From Pseudomonadota bacterium (GTDB lineage: Bacteria; Pseudomonadota; Gammaproteobacteria; Burkholderiales; Burkholderiaceae_C), in contig JAFAGF010000070.1 of assembly GCA_023422975.1 (NCBI GenBank), positions 1 to 15,811 of the forward strand: a stretch of DNA of 15,811 bases, in the 5' to 3' direction. A model generated the notes under the pieces. The model was given only the letters and a program-made list of their open reading frames with translations, was not told where the DNA came from and ran no database searches. Positions 1 to 8,012 of this stretch are shown here, in pieces (position 1 is the first letter of the stretch; every line of letters begins with the position of its first letter). The position numbers were made by a program, and so were the translations under genes.

Positions 1-225
1 GCGCGCGTGGAAGATTTGTTTGTGGTGTTTGACTACGCGTGCTTTGGCTCTGATGCGGTGCTGGCACAGCACGGCGTGCGCGTGCATGCGCTGTGCAACT
101 GGCAAGATGTGCTGGCCATGGCGTTCCAGCGCGGAGGCTTCTCGGTCGAGCAACTGGCCGTGTGGCAAGCGTTTTTGCAAGATCCGGCCAAATGGTCGCT
201 GGCCCACGGCGGCATCGGGCAGTGA
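1..225 (+). CDS. pyrE: Orotate phosphoribosyltransferase, C-terminal part (truncated by window start)
   Basis: Only the last 74 codons are present; the frame is open to the window edge, so the gene starts upstream. OPRT joins orotate to PRPP to make orotidine 5'-phosphate in pyrimidine synthesis, in the cytoplasm. The tail has the pattern I know from alpha/betaproteobacterial PyrE: a hydrophobic strand (DLFVVFDYACFG), then VRVHALCNWQDVLAMA, then a helix ending in FLQDPAKWSLAHGG. The PRPP-binding motif would lie upstream and cannot be seen, so the call rests on this C-terminal pattern alone. The ORF ends in TGA about 125 nt before the next gene, and no terminator is evident apart from the palindromic repeat that follows. 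Another type I phosphoribosyltransferase is possible but less likely. Confidence 0.72.
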   Translation, partial: ARVEDLFVVFDYACFGSDAVLAQHGVRVHALCNWQDVLAMAFQRGGFSVEQLAVWQAFLQDPAKWSLAHGGIGQ

Positions 226-252
226 CGCCAGTAATGGATGATTTAAAAATAA

Positions 253-330
253 GAGCTGCTTGCGCTTATAAAACTTAGCTTTCAGATAGTTTTATATCTG
301 AAATCTAGCAGATACAAGCGCTAGCTGCTC
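253..330. repeat. 78-bp palindromic intergenic element, copy 1
   Basis: The outer ends are imperfect inverted repeats (GAGCTGCTTGCGCTT against AAGCGCTAGCTGCTC). Inside lies a perfect 9-bp stem, TTTCAGATA at 280-288 and TATCTGAAA at 295-303, with a 6-nt loop. The element aligns without gaps, 51 of 78 positions by hand count, to 13461-13538. It sits between pyrE and the DUF218 gene and could fold in RNA as well as in DNA. I recall similar sequences scattered through Comamonadaceae genomes, but could not search for them. Confidence 0.7.
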
Positions 331-349
331 CCATATTCAATGAGGGGCT

Positions 350-1120
350 GTGGTGTTCGTTGTCTCGAAATTGCTGTCGGCCATTACGCAGCCGCTGTTT
401 TGGTTGGCGTTGTGGTGGCTGCTGGCCTTGTTGCTGTTGGGTCGAAAGCCGCGAGCTGCAAAGCGCATGCTGTGGACGGGCTTGCTGGGGCTGGGCCTGC
501 TCGGTTTTCAGGCGCCGCCGGATGCTTTGCTGCGTGCGCTGGAAAGCCGTTACCCGGCTCAACCAACGTCGGCACTGCTCCAGCAGCACGCAGGCCTGTT
601 GGTGCTTGGCGGCGCTTTGGAGCACCCGGCCAGTTGGCAAGCGCATGGGCAAGTGCCTTTGGGGCAGTCGGCGGAGCGCATGACGGTGCCTGTGGGCTTG
701 ATGCGACAGCACCCGCAGTGGCAGTTGATTTTTAGTGGTGGTGAAGGGCGTTTGTTGACCACCGGGGTGACCGAGGGCCAGCTTGCTCAGCAGTTTTACG
801 CCGAGCAAGGCGTGGACATGGCGCGTGTGCAGATTGAGCAAGGCGCTCGCACCACCCGAGAGAACGCACAGCGTGTGGCACAAACGCTGGGTGCGCGCTG
901 TGGCCAGCAGTCGTGGCTGCTGGTGACATCGGCTTGGCACATGCCGCGATCGATGGCGGAGTTTGAAGCGGTGGGTTGCCAGGTCACGGCATACCCGGTG
1001 GATTTTCGTACCGGTGCGCATACGGACTGGTACAGCTACCACATGGCTGACAGTTTGCTGCGCTGGCAAATGGCGCTGCATGAGTGGTTGGGGCGTTTGG
1101 TTTACGCAGTCACACGCTGA
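350..1120 (+). CDS. ElyC/YdcF/SanA-type DUF218 membrane protein
   Basis: The 256-residue protein has two hydrophobic segments at the N-terminus (about residues 10-31 and 40-54) and then a DUF218 domain. Domain landmarks are the strand LLVLGGALE, the turn IFSGGEGR, the acidic helix TTRENAQRVAQ and the strand LLVTSAWHMPRSMAEFEAVG. Length, paired N-terminal membrane segments and motif order match E. coli ElyC, an inner-membrane protein linked to envelope integrity and lipid-carrier use in cell-wall synthesis. The biochemical reaction of the family is not well settled. Translation starts at GTG; codons at 350 and 353 are both GTG, and a purine-rich GAGGGG at 342-347 fits the second slightly better. 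A shared terminator follows the stop. The family call is firm; orthology to ElyC is inference. Confidence 0.78.
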   Translation: MVFVVSKLLSAITQPLFWLALWWLLALLLLGRKPRAAKRMLWTGLLGLGLLGFQAPPDALLRALESRYPAQPTSALLQQHAGLLVLGGALEHPASWQAHGQVPLGQSAERMTVPVGLMRQHPQWQLIFSGGEGRLLTTGVTEGQLAQQFYAEQGVDMARVQIEQGARTTRENAQRVAQTLGARCGQQSWLLVTSAWHMPRSMAEFEAVGCQVTAYPVDFRTGAHTDWYSYHMADSLLRWQMALHEWLGRLVYAVTR

Positions 1121-1162
1121 TGCATGGTGTACTGGCACACGCACAGGCTGCCCAATAAAAAC

Positions 1163-1196
1163 AAAAAACGCCTGCTGACATCAGCAGGCGTTTTTT
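1163..1196. terminator. Bidirectional intrinsic terminator between the DUF218 gene and azoR
   Basis: A perfect inverted repeat: AAAAAACGCCTGCTGA at 1163-1178 and TCAGCAGGCGTTTTTT at 1181-1196. The GC-rich stem is flanked by A-run and T-run, so it gives a U-tract on either strand. It lies between two convergent genes and can end transcription from both. Confidence 0.92.
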
Positions 1197-1222
1197 GTTG
1201 CATAGAAAGAGGTGGCTATCGC

Positions 1223-1837
1223 TTAAGCGGCGGTCACGGCCTTCACATCATTGGCAGCGCTGGCAAAGGCTGCCGCTACGGCTTCGGGGCCCAGACCCAG
1301 ACCTTCGGCGCGCACGATGCGCACATCGGTAATACCAAAGAAACCCATCACCACCTTCAGGTAGCTTTCTTGGTGCTCCAGCGCTTGCATGGCTTCGGTG
1401 GTGGAGTACACACCGCCACGCGACGAAGCCACGATCACGGTCTTGCCCTTGGCCAGACCTTCGGGGCCCGCTGCGGTGTAGCGGAAGGTACGGCCGGGTT
1501 GTGCCAGGCGGTCAATCCAGGCCTTGAGTTGGGTAGGAATGCTGAAGTTGTAGAAAGGTGCGCCCATCACGATCACGTCAGCAGCCAGGAACTGGCTCAC
1601 CAGCTTTTCAGAGACAGCGTTTTCTGCCACTTGCTCAGCGCTCAGGCCATCGGTCTGGCCGGTGCGGGGTGCCATGGCGGCGGTGGTGAAGTGGTTGGGA
1701 GCCTCGGCTACCAGATCCAGATATTCCACTTGGGTGTCGGGGTGCTTGGCTGTCCACTCCGCCACGATTTGTTGGGTCAGCTTGCGCGAAGCAGAGTTTT
1801 CACCAGAGATAGAAGAGTCAACGTGCAACAGTTTCAA
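1223..1837 (-). CDS. azoR: FMN-dependent NADH:quinone reductase / azoreductase
   Basis: A 204-residue flavodoxin-fold protein of the AzoR family, which uses NAD(P)H to reduce quinones and to split aromatic azo bonds via FMN in the cytoplasm. Supporting motifs are the N-terminal phosphate-binding strand LLHVDSSI, the family hallmark [17 protein letters not shown] at about residues 93-109, [11 protein letters not shown] at about 118-128, and the FMN-contact loop SSRGGVY near 138-144. Length matches the family (about 200). Translation starts at TTG (complement of 1835-1837): upstream on the minus strand is a clear AGGAG six bases before it, and no ATG fits the conserved N-terminus. It is transcribed divergently from a LysR-type regulator, a common arrangement implying control by that regulator. 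Confidence 0.93.
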   Translation of the reverse strand: MKLLHVDSSISGENSASRKLTQQIVAEWTAKHPDTQVEYLDLVAEAPNHFTTAAMAPRTGQTDGLSAEQVAENAVSEKLVSQFLAADVIVMGAPFYNFSIPTQLKAWIDRLAQPGRTFRYTAAGPEGLAKGKTVIVASSRGGVYSTTEAMQALEHQESYLKVVMGFFGITDVRIVRAEGLGLGPEAVAAAFASAANDVKAVTAA

Positions 1838-1896
1838 GGGGTGCTCCTAAACAATATTCGAATCAATGAGCGTTATTGTGGATTACACGCGAATAT

Positions 1897-1925
1897 TTGA
1901 TAAGTCTCTAAAATCGCGATAGATT
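1897..1925 (+). promoter_or_regulatory. Candidate lysR promoter
   Basis: TTGATA at 1897-1902, a 17-nt spacer, and TAGATT at 1920-1925 make a reasonable sigma-70 promoter reading toward the LysR gene. Its -10 overlaps the left arm of the dyad at 1923-1944, which would suit autorepression. On the minus strand a weaker pair (TTATCA at 1903-1898, CACAAT at 1880-1875, 17-nt spacer) could serve azoR. Both are inferred from consensus only. Confidence 0.5.
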
Positions 1926-1944
1926 GTTCTGTATATAGAACAAT
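1923..1944. promoter_or_regulatory. Operator-like perfect dyad in the azoR/lysR intergenic region
   Basis: Perfect 8-bp arms ATTGTTCT (1923-1930) and AGAACAAT (1937-1944) flank a 6-bp AT-rich centre. This geometry suits binding by a dimer of the neighbouring LysR-type regulator. The site lies upstream of both genes; it spans the ATG at 1943, which therefore is unlikely to be the regulator's start. Confidence 0.65.
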
Positions 1945-1993
1945 GGTGGTAGAAATTGCTGGGCATAGTTGCGGAAAGAAAGAGGCGCTGCAG

Positions 1994-2908
1994 ATGCAAG
2001 ACTTGAATGACATGCTGTACTTTGCCGAGGTGGTGGAGCGCGGCGGCTTTGCGGCGGCAGGGCGTGCGCTGGGCATTCCGAAGTCACGCCTGTCACGTCG
2101 GGTGGCAGAGCTGGAAGCGCGTTTGGGGGTGCGGTTGCTGCAGCGCACCACACGTAAGCTGTCGCTGACCGAGGTGGGCTCAGCCTATTTGCGCCATTGC
2201 CAAGCTATTCGGGATGCGGCACTGGCGGCGCAAGATACGGTCGAGCAGGTGCAAAGTGAGCCCCGTGGCACGGTGCGCGTGAGCTGCCCGGTCACCTTGT
2301 CGCAAACGGTTTTGGCACCGCTGATGCCGCTTTTTTTGGCGCGCTACCCCGAGGTGCGCGTGGAAATGCTGGTGGTCAATCGCCCGGTGAATGTGGTTGA
2401 AGAAGGCATTGATGTGGCGCTGCGCGTGCGTGCCTCGCTGGAGGACAGTGCCAGCATGGTGGTCAAACGCCTGGATGTGGCGCAGCAAATTTTGCTGGCC
2501 AGCCCGCAGTATCTGGCGCGTAAGGGCGTGCCACAGTCGCCACAGGACTTGATGGCACACGATGTGCTGTCCATGTCTGCCTTTGAAGGTGTGGCGCACT
2601 GGCGGCTGCGCAGTGATACCGGTGCGGAGATGCAAATTCAGCCGCAGGCGCGTTATGTGGCCGATGATCTGATGACGCTCAAGCTGGCGGTTATAGGGGG
2701 TGCGGGTGTGTGCTATTTGCCTGACTATATGTGCCAGCCTGAGATAGAGCGTGGGGAGCTGGTGCATGTGCTGCCCCAGTGGCGTTTTCCGCCCGGCATT
2801 GTGCATGCGGTATTTAGCTCGCGCCGTGGTTTGACGCCTGCAGTGCGTAGTTTTCTGGATTTTTTGGGGGAGTACCTTCCTGGCGCCAGTGGTGTCGGCC
2901 ACGCTTGA
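1994..2908 (+). CDS. LysR-type transcriptional regulator, probable regulator of azoR
   Basis: A 304-residue LysR-family regulator. The N-terminal winged helix-turn-helix (residues 1-60) reads through LNDMLYFAEVVERGGFAAAGRALGIPKSRLSRRVAELE and LGVRLLQRTTRKLSLTEVG. A linker helix follows, then a substrate-binding-like effector domain (about 90-295) with the usual GTVRVSCPV opening strand and the late GAGVCYLPDYM loop. I chose ATG 1994, after AGAGG at 1981-1985; an in-frame ATG at 1943 would add 17 residues not typical of the family and would sit inside the operator dyad. Divergent placement from azoR suggests control of that gene and of itself. The effector cannot be told from sequence; quinones or other electrophiles would fit an azoreductase. 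The subfamily resembles the CrgA-like LysR group. Confidence 0.9.
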   Translation: MQDLNDMLYFAEVVERGGFAAAGRALGIPKSRLSRRVAELEARLGVRLLQRTTRKLSLTEVGSAYLRHCQAIRDAALAAQDTVEQVQSEPRGTVRVSCPVTLSQTVLAPLMPLFLARYPEVRVEMLVVNRPVNVVEEGIDVALRVRASLEDSASMVVKRLDVAQQILLASPQYLARKGVPQSPQDLMAHDVLSMSAFEGVAHWRLRSDTGAEMQIQPQARYVADDLMTLKLAVIGGAGVCYLPDYMCQPEIERGELVHVLPQWRFPPGIVHAVFSSRRGLTPAVRSFLDFLGEYLPGASGVGHA

Positions 2909-3303
2909 TCGCACTGCTGGGTGTGTGAGGTATGGGGTGAAAGGACGCACCTGCTCCGTGGGTTCAAATACGCTCCACGCCACGCTTGTCCGCGCCCACG
3001 CAATCGTGTTCACCGCGCAGATCGGCGCGGTGCTTCGTGTGCCGTGACTGATACGTGCTTATTTGTCTCGGAAGCCAGCGAGACATGCAATCATCTGTGG
3101 TGATTGGCCCTGATAGAGCTTCCTAAAAGTCTGTGTTAGCCCTGCGACAGCGGATAAAAGCGGGACAAAAGTTAGATTAGAATTAAATAATAGGAATTAT
3201 TCTTATTAATTGTTTGGTTCTGCCTTACATCCTCATACCCCTTATTGGGTGGCGCTAGTGCTACGTAATGTGGCGCTTTTTCTCTGACTGAAAGCTTTTC
3301 AAA
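2909..3303. other. 395-nt non-coding region between lysR and fbpA
   Basis: No credible coding sequence is seen. The first part holds two simple hairpins: ACCGCGC (3012-3018) with GCGCGGT (3025-3031), and TGTCTCG (3064-3070) with CGAGACA (3079-3085). Neither is followed by a clear T-run, so neither is a convincing terminator for lysR. From about 3160 the sequence becomes AT-rich and holds the Fur-box-like palindrome. Closer to fbpA, GTGGCGCT occurs twice in direct orientation (3249-3256 and 3270-3277), 21 bp apart. Confidence 0.6.
3186..3210. promoter_or_regulatory. Fur-box-like palindrome upstream of fbpABC
   Basis: An AT-rich near-palindrome centred at about 3198 (core AATAATAGGAATTATTCTTA). 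The 19-mer beginning at 3186 matches the classical Fur consensus (GATAATGATAATCATTATC) at 12 positions by hand count, and overlapping registers also match. It precedes a ferric iron importer, the expected target for Fur repression. A possible promoter (GGGACA, 17 nt, AAATAA) overlaps the site. Confidence 0.62.
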
Positions 3304-4320
3304 ATGAAACTTTGGAAGACAGCTCTGTGCATGAGCCTGGTTGGCGTTGCAACTTTGGCCCAAGCGGCACAGCCCCAAGCGGTGACTGTGTACTCCTCAC
3401 GCATCGAGGCTTTGCTCAAGCCCACGTTGGATGAATACACCAAGCAAACTGGTGTCAAGATCAACCTGCTGACAGACAGAGGCGGTTCGTTGTCGGAGCG
3501 ACTGGCTGCAGAAGGTGCCAGCTCGCCTGCAGACGTGCTGATCACCGTGGATGTGGGTAATTTGTGGAATGCGGCCGAGCGTGGGCTGCTGCAAAAGATT
3601 GACTCGCCTACCTTGAACGCGAATGTGCCAGCGAACTTCCGTGATGCGGGTAGCCGCTGGTGGGGTCTGTCGCAGCGTGAACGCACGATTTTTTACGCAG
3701 CGGACCGTGTCAAGCCAGAGCAACTGAGTACCTACGAAGACCTCGCAGACCCCAAGTGGAAGGGCAAGCTGTGCTTGCGTACTTCCAAGCAAGCCTATAC
3801 ACAGTCGCTGGTGGCAATGCTGATTGCCAAACATGGTGTTGAAAAGACGGAAGCCATTGCCAAGGGCTGGGTTGCCAACTTGGCGGGCGATGTTTTCACC
3901 AATGACAACAGCTTGCTCAAGGCGATTGCTGCAGGTCAATGTGATGTGGGCATCGCGAACACCTATTACTTTGGCCGTATCTTGTCTAAAGAGCCTGACT
4001 TCAACAAGCAGGTCAAGCTGTTCTGGGCGAACCAAGGCAAGGATGAAGGCGGCACCCATGTGAACTTGTCTGGTGCCGGCGTGGTCAAGCATGCCAAGAA
4101 CCCAGAAGGTGCACGCAAGCTGCTGGAGTGGCTGTCTTCTGAAAAGGTGCAGACGGCCTACACCCATGGCACATACGAAAGCCCCATCAACAAAAAAGCG
4201 GAAGAAGATCCGATCGTGAAGGCTTGGGGAAAATTTATTCCTAGCCCACTGAATGCAGGTGACATTGGTTCGCACCAGGCTGAAGCCATCAAGTTGCTGG
4301 ATCGTGTAGGCTATCGTTAA
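3304..4320 (+). CDS. fbpA: Ferric iron ABC transporter, periplasmic Fe(III)-binding protein
   Basis: A 338-residue extracytoplasmic solute-binding protein of the FbpA/FutA/AfuA family, which captures Fe(III) in the periplasm and passes it to the FbpB permease. A Sec signal peptide covers residues 1-21 (MKLWK, hydrophobic core, AQA|A cleavage). The mature protein opens with VTVYSSR; later come RWWGLSQRERTIFYA (about 118-132), KQAYTQS (about 162-168) and the tyrosine pair NTYYFGR (Y221-Y222). In this family paired C-lobe tyrosines plus further tyrosines bind iron, so Y30, Y165, Y221 and Y222 are candidate ligands. It is first gene of fbpABC, behind a Fur-box-like site. The ribosome binding site is weak (GAAAG). 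Related binding proteins for other substrates (2-aminoethylphosphonate, thiamine) exist, but the YY motif favours iron. Confidence 0.9.
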   Translation: MKLWKTALCMSLVGVATLAQAAQPQAVTVYSSRIEALLKPTLDEYTKQTGVKINLLTDRGGSLSERLAAEGASSPADVLITVDVGNLWNAAERGLLQKIDSPTLNANVPANFRDAGSRWWGLSQRERTIFYAADRVKPEQLSTYEDLADPKWKGKLCLRTSKQAYTQSLVAMLIAKHGVEKTEAIAKGWVANLAGDVFTNDNSLLKAIAAGQCDVGIANTYYFGRILSKEPDFNKQVKLFWANQGKDEGGTHVNLSGAGVVKHAKNPEGARKLLEWLSSEKVQTAYTHGTYESPINKKAEEDPIVKAWGKFIPSPLNAGDIGSHQAEAIKLLDRVGYR

Positions 4321-4346
4321 TCGAATTTCTTCATTAGGTTAGCTGT

Positions 4347-5987
4347 TTGTCTGCTGTAGACCATACCGCGCCAGCCCACCGCTGGCGCGGTTTTGCTTTT
4401 GCGCTTCCGATTGCGTTGCTCACCATCGTGCCTTTGCTGGCGGTGGTGTGGATGGCTGTAACACCGCAGCCAGAAATTTGGCAGCATTTGTGGAACTATG
4501 TTTTGCCACGTGTGCTGGGCAATACCCTGTTGCTCATGCTGCTGGTAGGCGTTGTTGTGTCCGTCGTGGGGGTTCCGCTGGCGTGGCTGACGGCGATGTG
4601 TGACTTTCCTGGCCGCAAGTTTTTCTCATGGGCTTTGGTGTTGCCACTGGCAATTCCCGCTTATGTATTGGCTTTTGTGCAAATGGGGCTGTTTGAGTAC
4701 GCGGGCCCGGTGCAAAGCTTCTTGCGCGACATAGGGGGTGATAGCCGCTGGTTTCCTGATATTCGTGGCAGCCTGTGGGGCTTGGTCATGGTGTTGGTGA
4801 TGGCTTTTTATCCCTATGTGTATCTGATGGCGCGCAGTGCCTTTTTGACACAGGGGCACCGCAGCATTGAAGCTGCGCAGGCCCTGGGGTATAGCCCGGT
4901 ACAGGCATTTTTTAAAGTTTCATTGCCGCTGGCACGTCCGTGGATTGGTGCGGGGCTGGCCTTGGTGCTGATGGAAGTGCTGGCAGATTTTGGTGCCATT
5001 GCCGTTTTTAACTTTGATACGTTCACCACAGCACTGTACAAGTCATGGTTTGATTTGTTCAACATGGCAGCTGCTGCGCAGTTGGCGTCCATCTTGGTGC
5101 TGGTAGTGTTGCTGTTGGTGGCTGCCGAGCAGCGCTCCCGCAGCGCAAGGCGGTTCCATGTGAGCAATCCACAGCGGCACCGTGTTGCGCTCCATGGCGC
5201 ACGTCGGTGGCTGGCTTTTGTGGCGTGCTTCTTGGTGTTTGCGGCGTCTTTCGCTATTCCACTGGCGCAAATGGTGGTGTGGGTGGGACAAATATGGCGC
5301 GAAAACCTCAACAGCGATTACTGGGGCTATGTGTGGAATACGCTGTGTCTGGCGCTGATCACTGCTGCCGTTGCGACCGTGCTGGCACTGCTGTTGTCTT
5401 GGATTCGTCGCCGCCACCCTGATGGTTTGACGGACTGGACTGTGCGTTTGGCCATCTTGGGATATGCCATGCCAGGTGTGGTCTTGGCGGTGGGCGTGTT
5501 TGTGCCGATTGCATGGTTGGATGAACAGCTCATGGCCTTGCTGGCCCCTTGGGGTATTGAAACGCTGGGTATTGTCAAAGGTAGTCTGGCGGGCATGCTG
5601 CTGGCACTGGCGGCGCGCTTTTTGGCCGTGGCTTACAACGCGACGGATGCCGCGATGCAGCGAATTACGCGCAGCCAGGAAGAGGCTTGCGCCTCGCTGG
5701 GTCTGGGGCCGTGGAAAACCTTGCGTCGTTTACATTTGCCGTTGTTGCGTACCGGCTTGCTGTCTGCGTTTTTGATGGTTGTCGTGGACGTGATGAAAGA
5801 GATGCCGATCACGTTGATGATGCGCCAATTTGGGTGGGACACTTTGGCGGTGCGCGTCTTTCAGCTTACGTCGGAGTCGATGTGGCAAGAGGCGGCTTTG
5901 CCTGCCTTGGCCATTGTGCTGGTGGGTCTGCTACCTGTGATTTTGCTGGTGCTGCAAACTGAGAAAACACCGTCTTCGGCCGGTTAG
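4347..5987 (+). CDS. fbpB: Ferric iron ABC transporter permease (fused two-domain FbpB)
   Basis: A 546-residue inner-membrane permease with two tandem binding-protein-dependent transport domains, typical of FbpB/FutB, so one polypeptide supplies both halves of the channel. I count about twelve hydrophobic segments. The coupling (EAA) loops that dock the ATPase are visible twice: IEAAQALGYSPVQAFFKVSLP at about 174-194 and EEACASLGLGPWKTLRRLHLP at about 445-465. The halves are joined by a basic cytoplasmic linker (about 260-288). The start is TTG 4347: an in-frame TAG lies just upstream at 4335, and no ATG occurs early enough to keep the first membrane helix. It begins 26 nt after fbpA and ends 3 nt before fbpC, so the three form one operon. 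Confidence 0.92.
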   Translation: MSAVDHTAPAHRWRGFAFALPIALLTIVPLLAVVWMAVTPQPEIWQHLWNYVLPRVLGNTLLLMLLVGVVVSVVGVPLAWLTAMCDFPGRKFFSWALVLPLAIPAYVLAFVQMGLFEYAGPVQSFLRDIGGDSRWFPDIRGSLWGLVMVLVMAFYPYVYLMARSAFLTQGHRSIEAAQALGYSPVQAFFKVSLPLARPWIGAGLALVLMEVLADFGAIAVFNFDTFTTALYKSWFDLFNMAAAAQLASILVLVVLLLVAAEQRSRSARRFHVSNPQRHRVALHGARRWLAFVACFLVFAASFAIPLAQMVVWVGQIWRENLNSDYWGYVWNTLCLALITAAVATVLALLLSWIRRRHPDGLTDWTVRLAILGYAMPGVVLAVGVFVPIAWLDEQLMALLAPWGIETLGIVKGSLAGMLLALAARFLAVAYNATDAAMQRITRSQEEACASLGLGPWKTLRRLHLPLLRTGLLSAFLMVVVDVMKEMPITLMMRQFGWDTLAVRVFQLTSESMWQEAALPALAIVLVGLLPVILLVLQTEKTPSSAG

Positions 5988-5990
5988 GAC

Positions 5991-7016
<1,026 letters not shown>

Positions 7017-7047
7017 AGTGCTCGGCCGCAAGGTCCGCTCCTCCCCG

Positions 7048-7081
7048 AATGCCCTCCTTGCTGCAAGGAGGGCATTTTTTT
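7048..7081 (+). terminator. Intrinsic terminator of the fbpABC operon
   Basis: A perfect 13-bp stem, AATGCCCTCCTTG (7048-7060) with CAAGGAGGGCATT (7064-7076), with a 3-nt loop and a run of T to 7081. It lies 31 nt after the fbpC stop. Confidence 0.95.
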
Positions 7082-7184
7082 AGGGGGGATCGGCCGCTTT
7101 TGTAGCTTGGTGGGGTGAATTGCGCAGCGCAGCAGATCAGTGGTTGCGAGGTATGTTGGGTCGTGGCATGCACAAGTGCAGATG

Positions 7185-7198
7185 CTTATGCGCATAAG
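7185..7198. promoter_or_regulatory. Perfect 14-bp palindrome upstream of the hydrolase gene
   Basis: CTTATGCGCATAAG is fully self-complementary, lies about 70 nt upstream of the hydrolase start and is in the only plausible promoter region of that gene. It could be an operator for a dimeric regulator. No regulator can be named from the sequence. Confidence 0.4.
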
Positions 7199-7269
7199 AA
7201 AACAACAAATCATTCGTTGGGATTTGGGGTGGCGGCTTTCACAATTTGCGCCTCCAAAGGAGTTCAGCC

Positions 7270-7839
7270 ATGTCCCATTCTTCGCCGCGCATCATCATCG
7301 TTCCAGGCTGGCGCAATTCAGGCGCAGAGCATTGGCAGAGCCTGTGGGCACAGGCATTGCCTAACGTAGAGCGTGTGGAGCAAGACGATTGGCAGATGCC
7401 CAAGCGCGCAGATTGGGTGCACACGCTGGAGCAGCTGTTGTTGGCACGGCCTGAGCCGGCCATTGTGGTTGCTCATAGCTTGGGCTGCATCACGACAGCG
7501 CATGTATCGGCGCAGGCCGCAGCGCAGATTCAAAGCGCTTTGTTGGTGGCACCCGCAGATCCCGAGCGTCGCGCCCATCTGGCGGACTTTGCTCCTGTGC
7601 CTTACCAAGCGTTGCCTTATCGCAGCGTGCTGGTGGCAAGTACCACTGATCCCTACTGCCCTATCCGCTTGGCGGGTGCCTATGCCCGAGCATGGGGCAG
7701 CGAGTTTGTGCGTTTGCCCAATGCGGGGCATATCAACGTGGAATCCGGGCATGGCCATTGGCCTTTGGGCTGGGCGCTGTTGCAGTCTTTGGTGGAAGAC
7801 ATGGATTGGGGTGGGGGCAAGCAAGTGGCGGTGGCTTGA
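7270..7839 (+). CDS. RBBP9/YdeN-family alpha/beta hydrolase
   Basis: A 189-residue compact serine hydrolase of the RBBP9/YdeN (DUF452-like small alpha/beta hydrolase) type, predicted cytoplasmic since no signal peptide is seen. Family landmarks are the opening IIIVPGWRNSGAEHWQ, where the GW..S..HWQ pattern is diagnostic, the nucleophile elbow VAHSLGC (Ser70), the acid in STTDPYC (Asp127) and the base in NAGHIN (His154). The natural substrate is unknown for most members. The start is ATG 7270, preceded at 7-nt spacing by AAAGGAG; a longer in-frame extension to 7246 lacks support. It is flanked by the fbp terminator and the sbp promoter region, so it is probably a single-gene unit, and its place between the two transport operons may be chance. 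Confidence 0.85.
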   Translation: MSHSSPRIIIVPGWRNSGAEHWQSLWAQALPNVERVEQDDWQMPKRADWVHTLEQLLLARPEPAIVVAHSLGCITTAHVSAQAAAQIQSALLVAPADPERRAHLADFAPVPYQALPYRSVLVASTTDPYCPIRLAGAYARAWGSEFVRLPNAGHINVESGHGHWPLGWALLQSLVEDMDWGGGKQVAVA

Positions 7840-8012
7840 GGTATGCATGAAATCGTAGGAAAATGCTTATAGATAAAGCGTAAATAGCTCACAATTTCTT
7901 TATTCCAAAATCAGATAAATTTAAAAAAATATATTCTTTTGAGTTTTAAGTACTTGTCTTCACAATGCGTTGCATCTCTTAAAAACACGCATTTGCGTAA
8001 GGCGGCATCACC

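Noticed and set aside
305..1144. Minus-strand open frame opposite the DUF218 gene
   Set aside because: Low-complexity shadow composition; the plus-strand protein has the conserved family motifs and membrane segments.
1943..1993. Upstream ATG for the LysR regulator
   Set aside because: It would add 17 non-conserved residues and place the start inside the operator dyad; ATG 1994 has a ribosome binding site and the usual LysR N-terminus.
7865..7990. Specific CysB operator upstream of sbp
   Set aside because: The region is AT-rich and suitable, but no dyad convincing enough to name was found and the CysB consensus is too loose to claim a site by eye.
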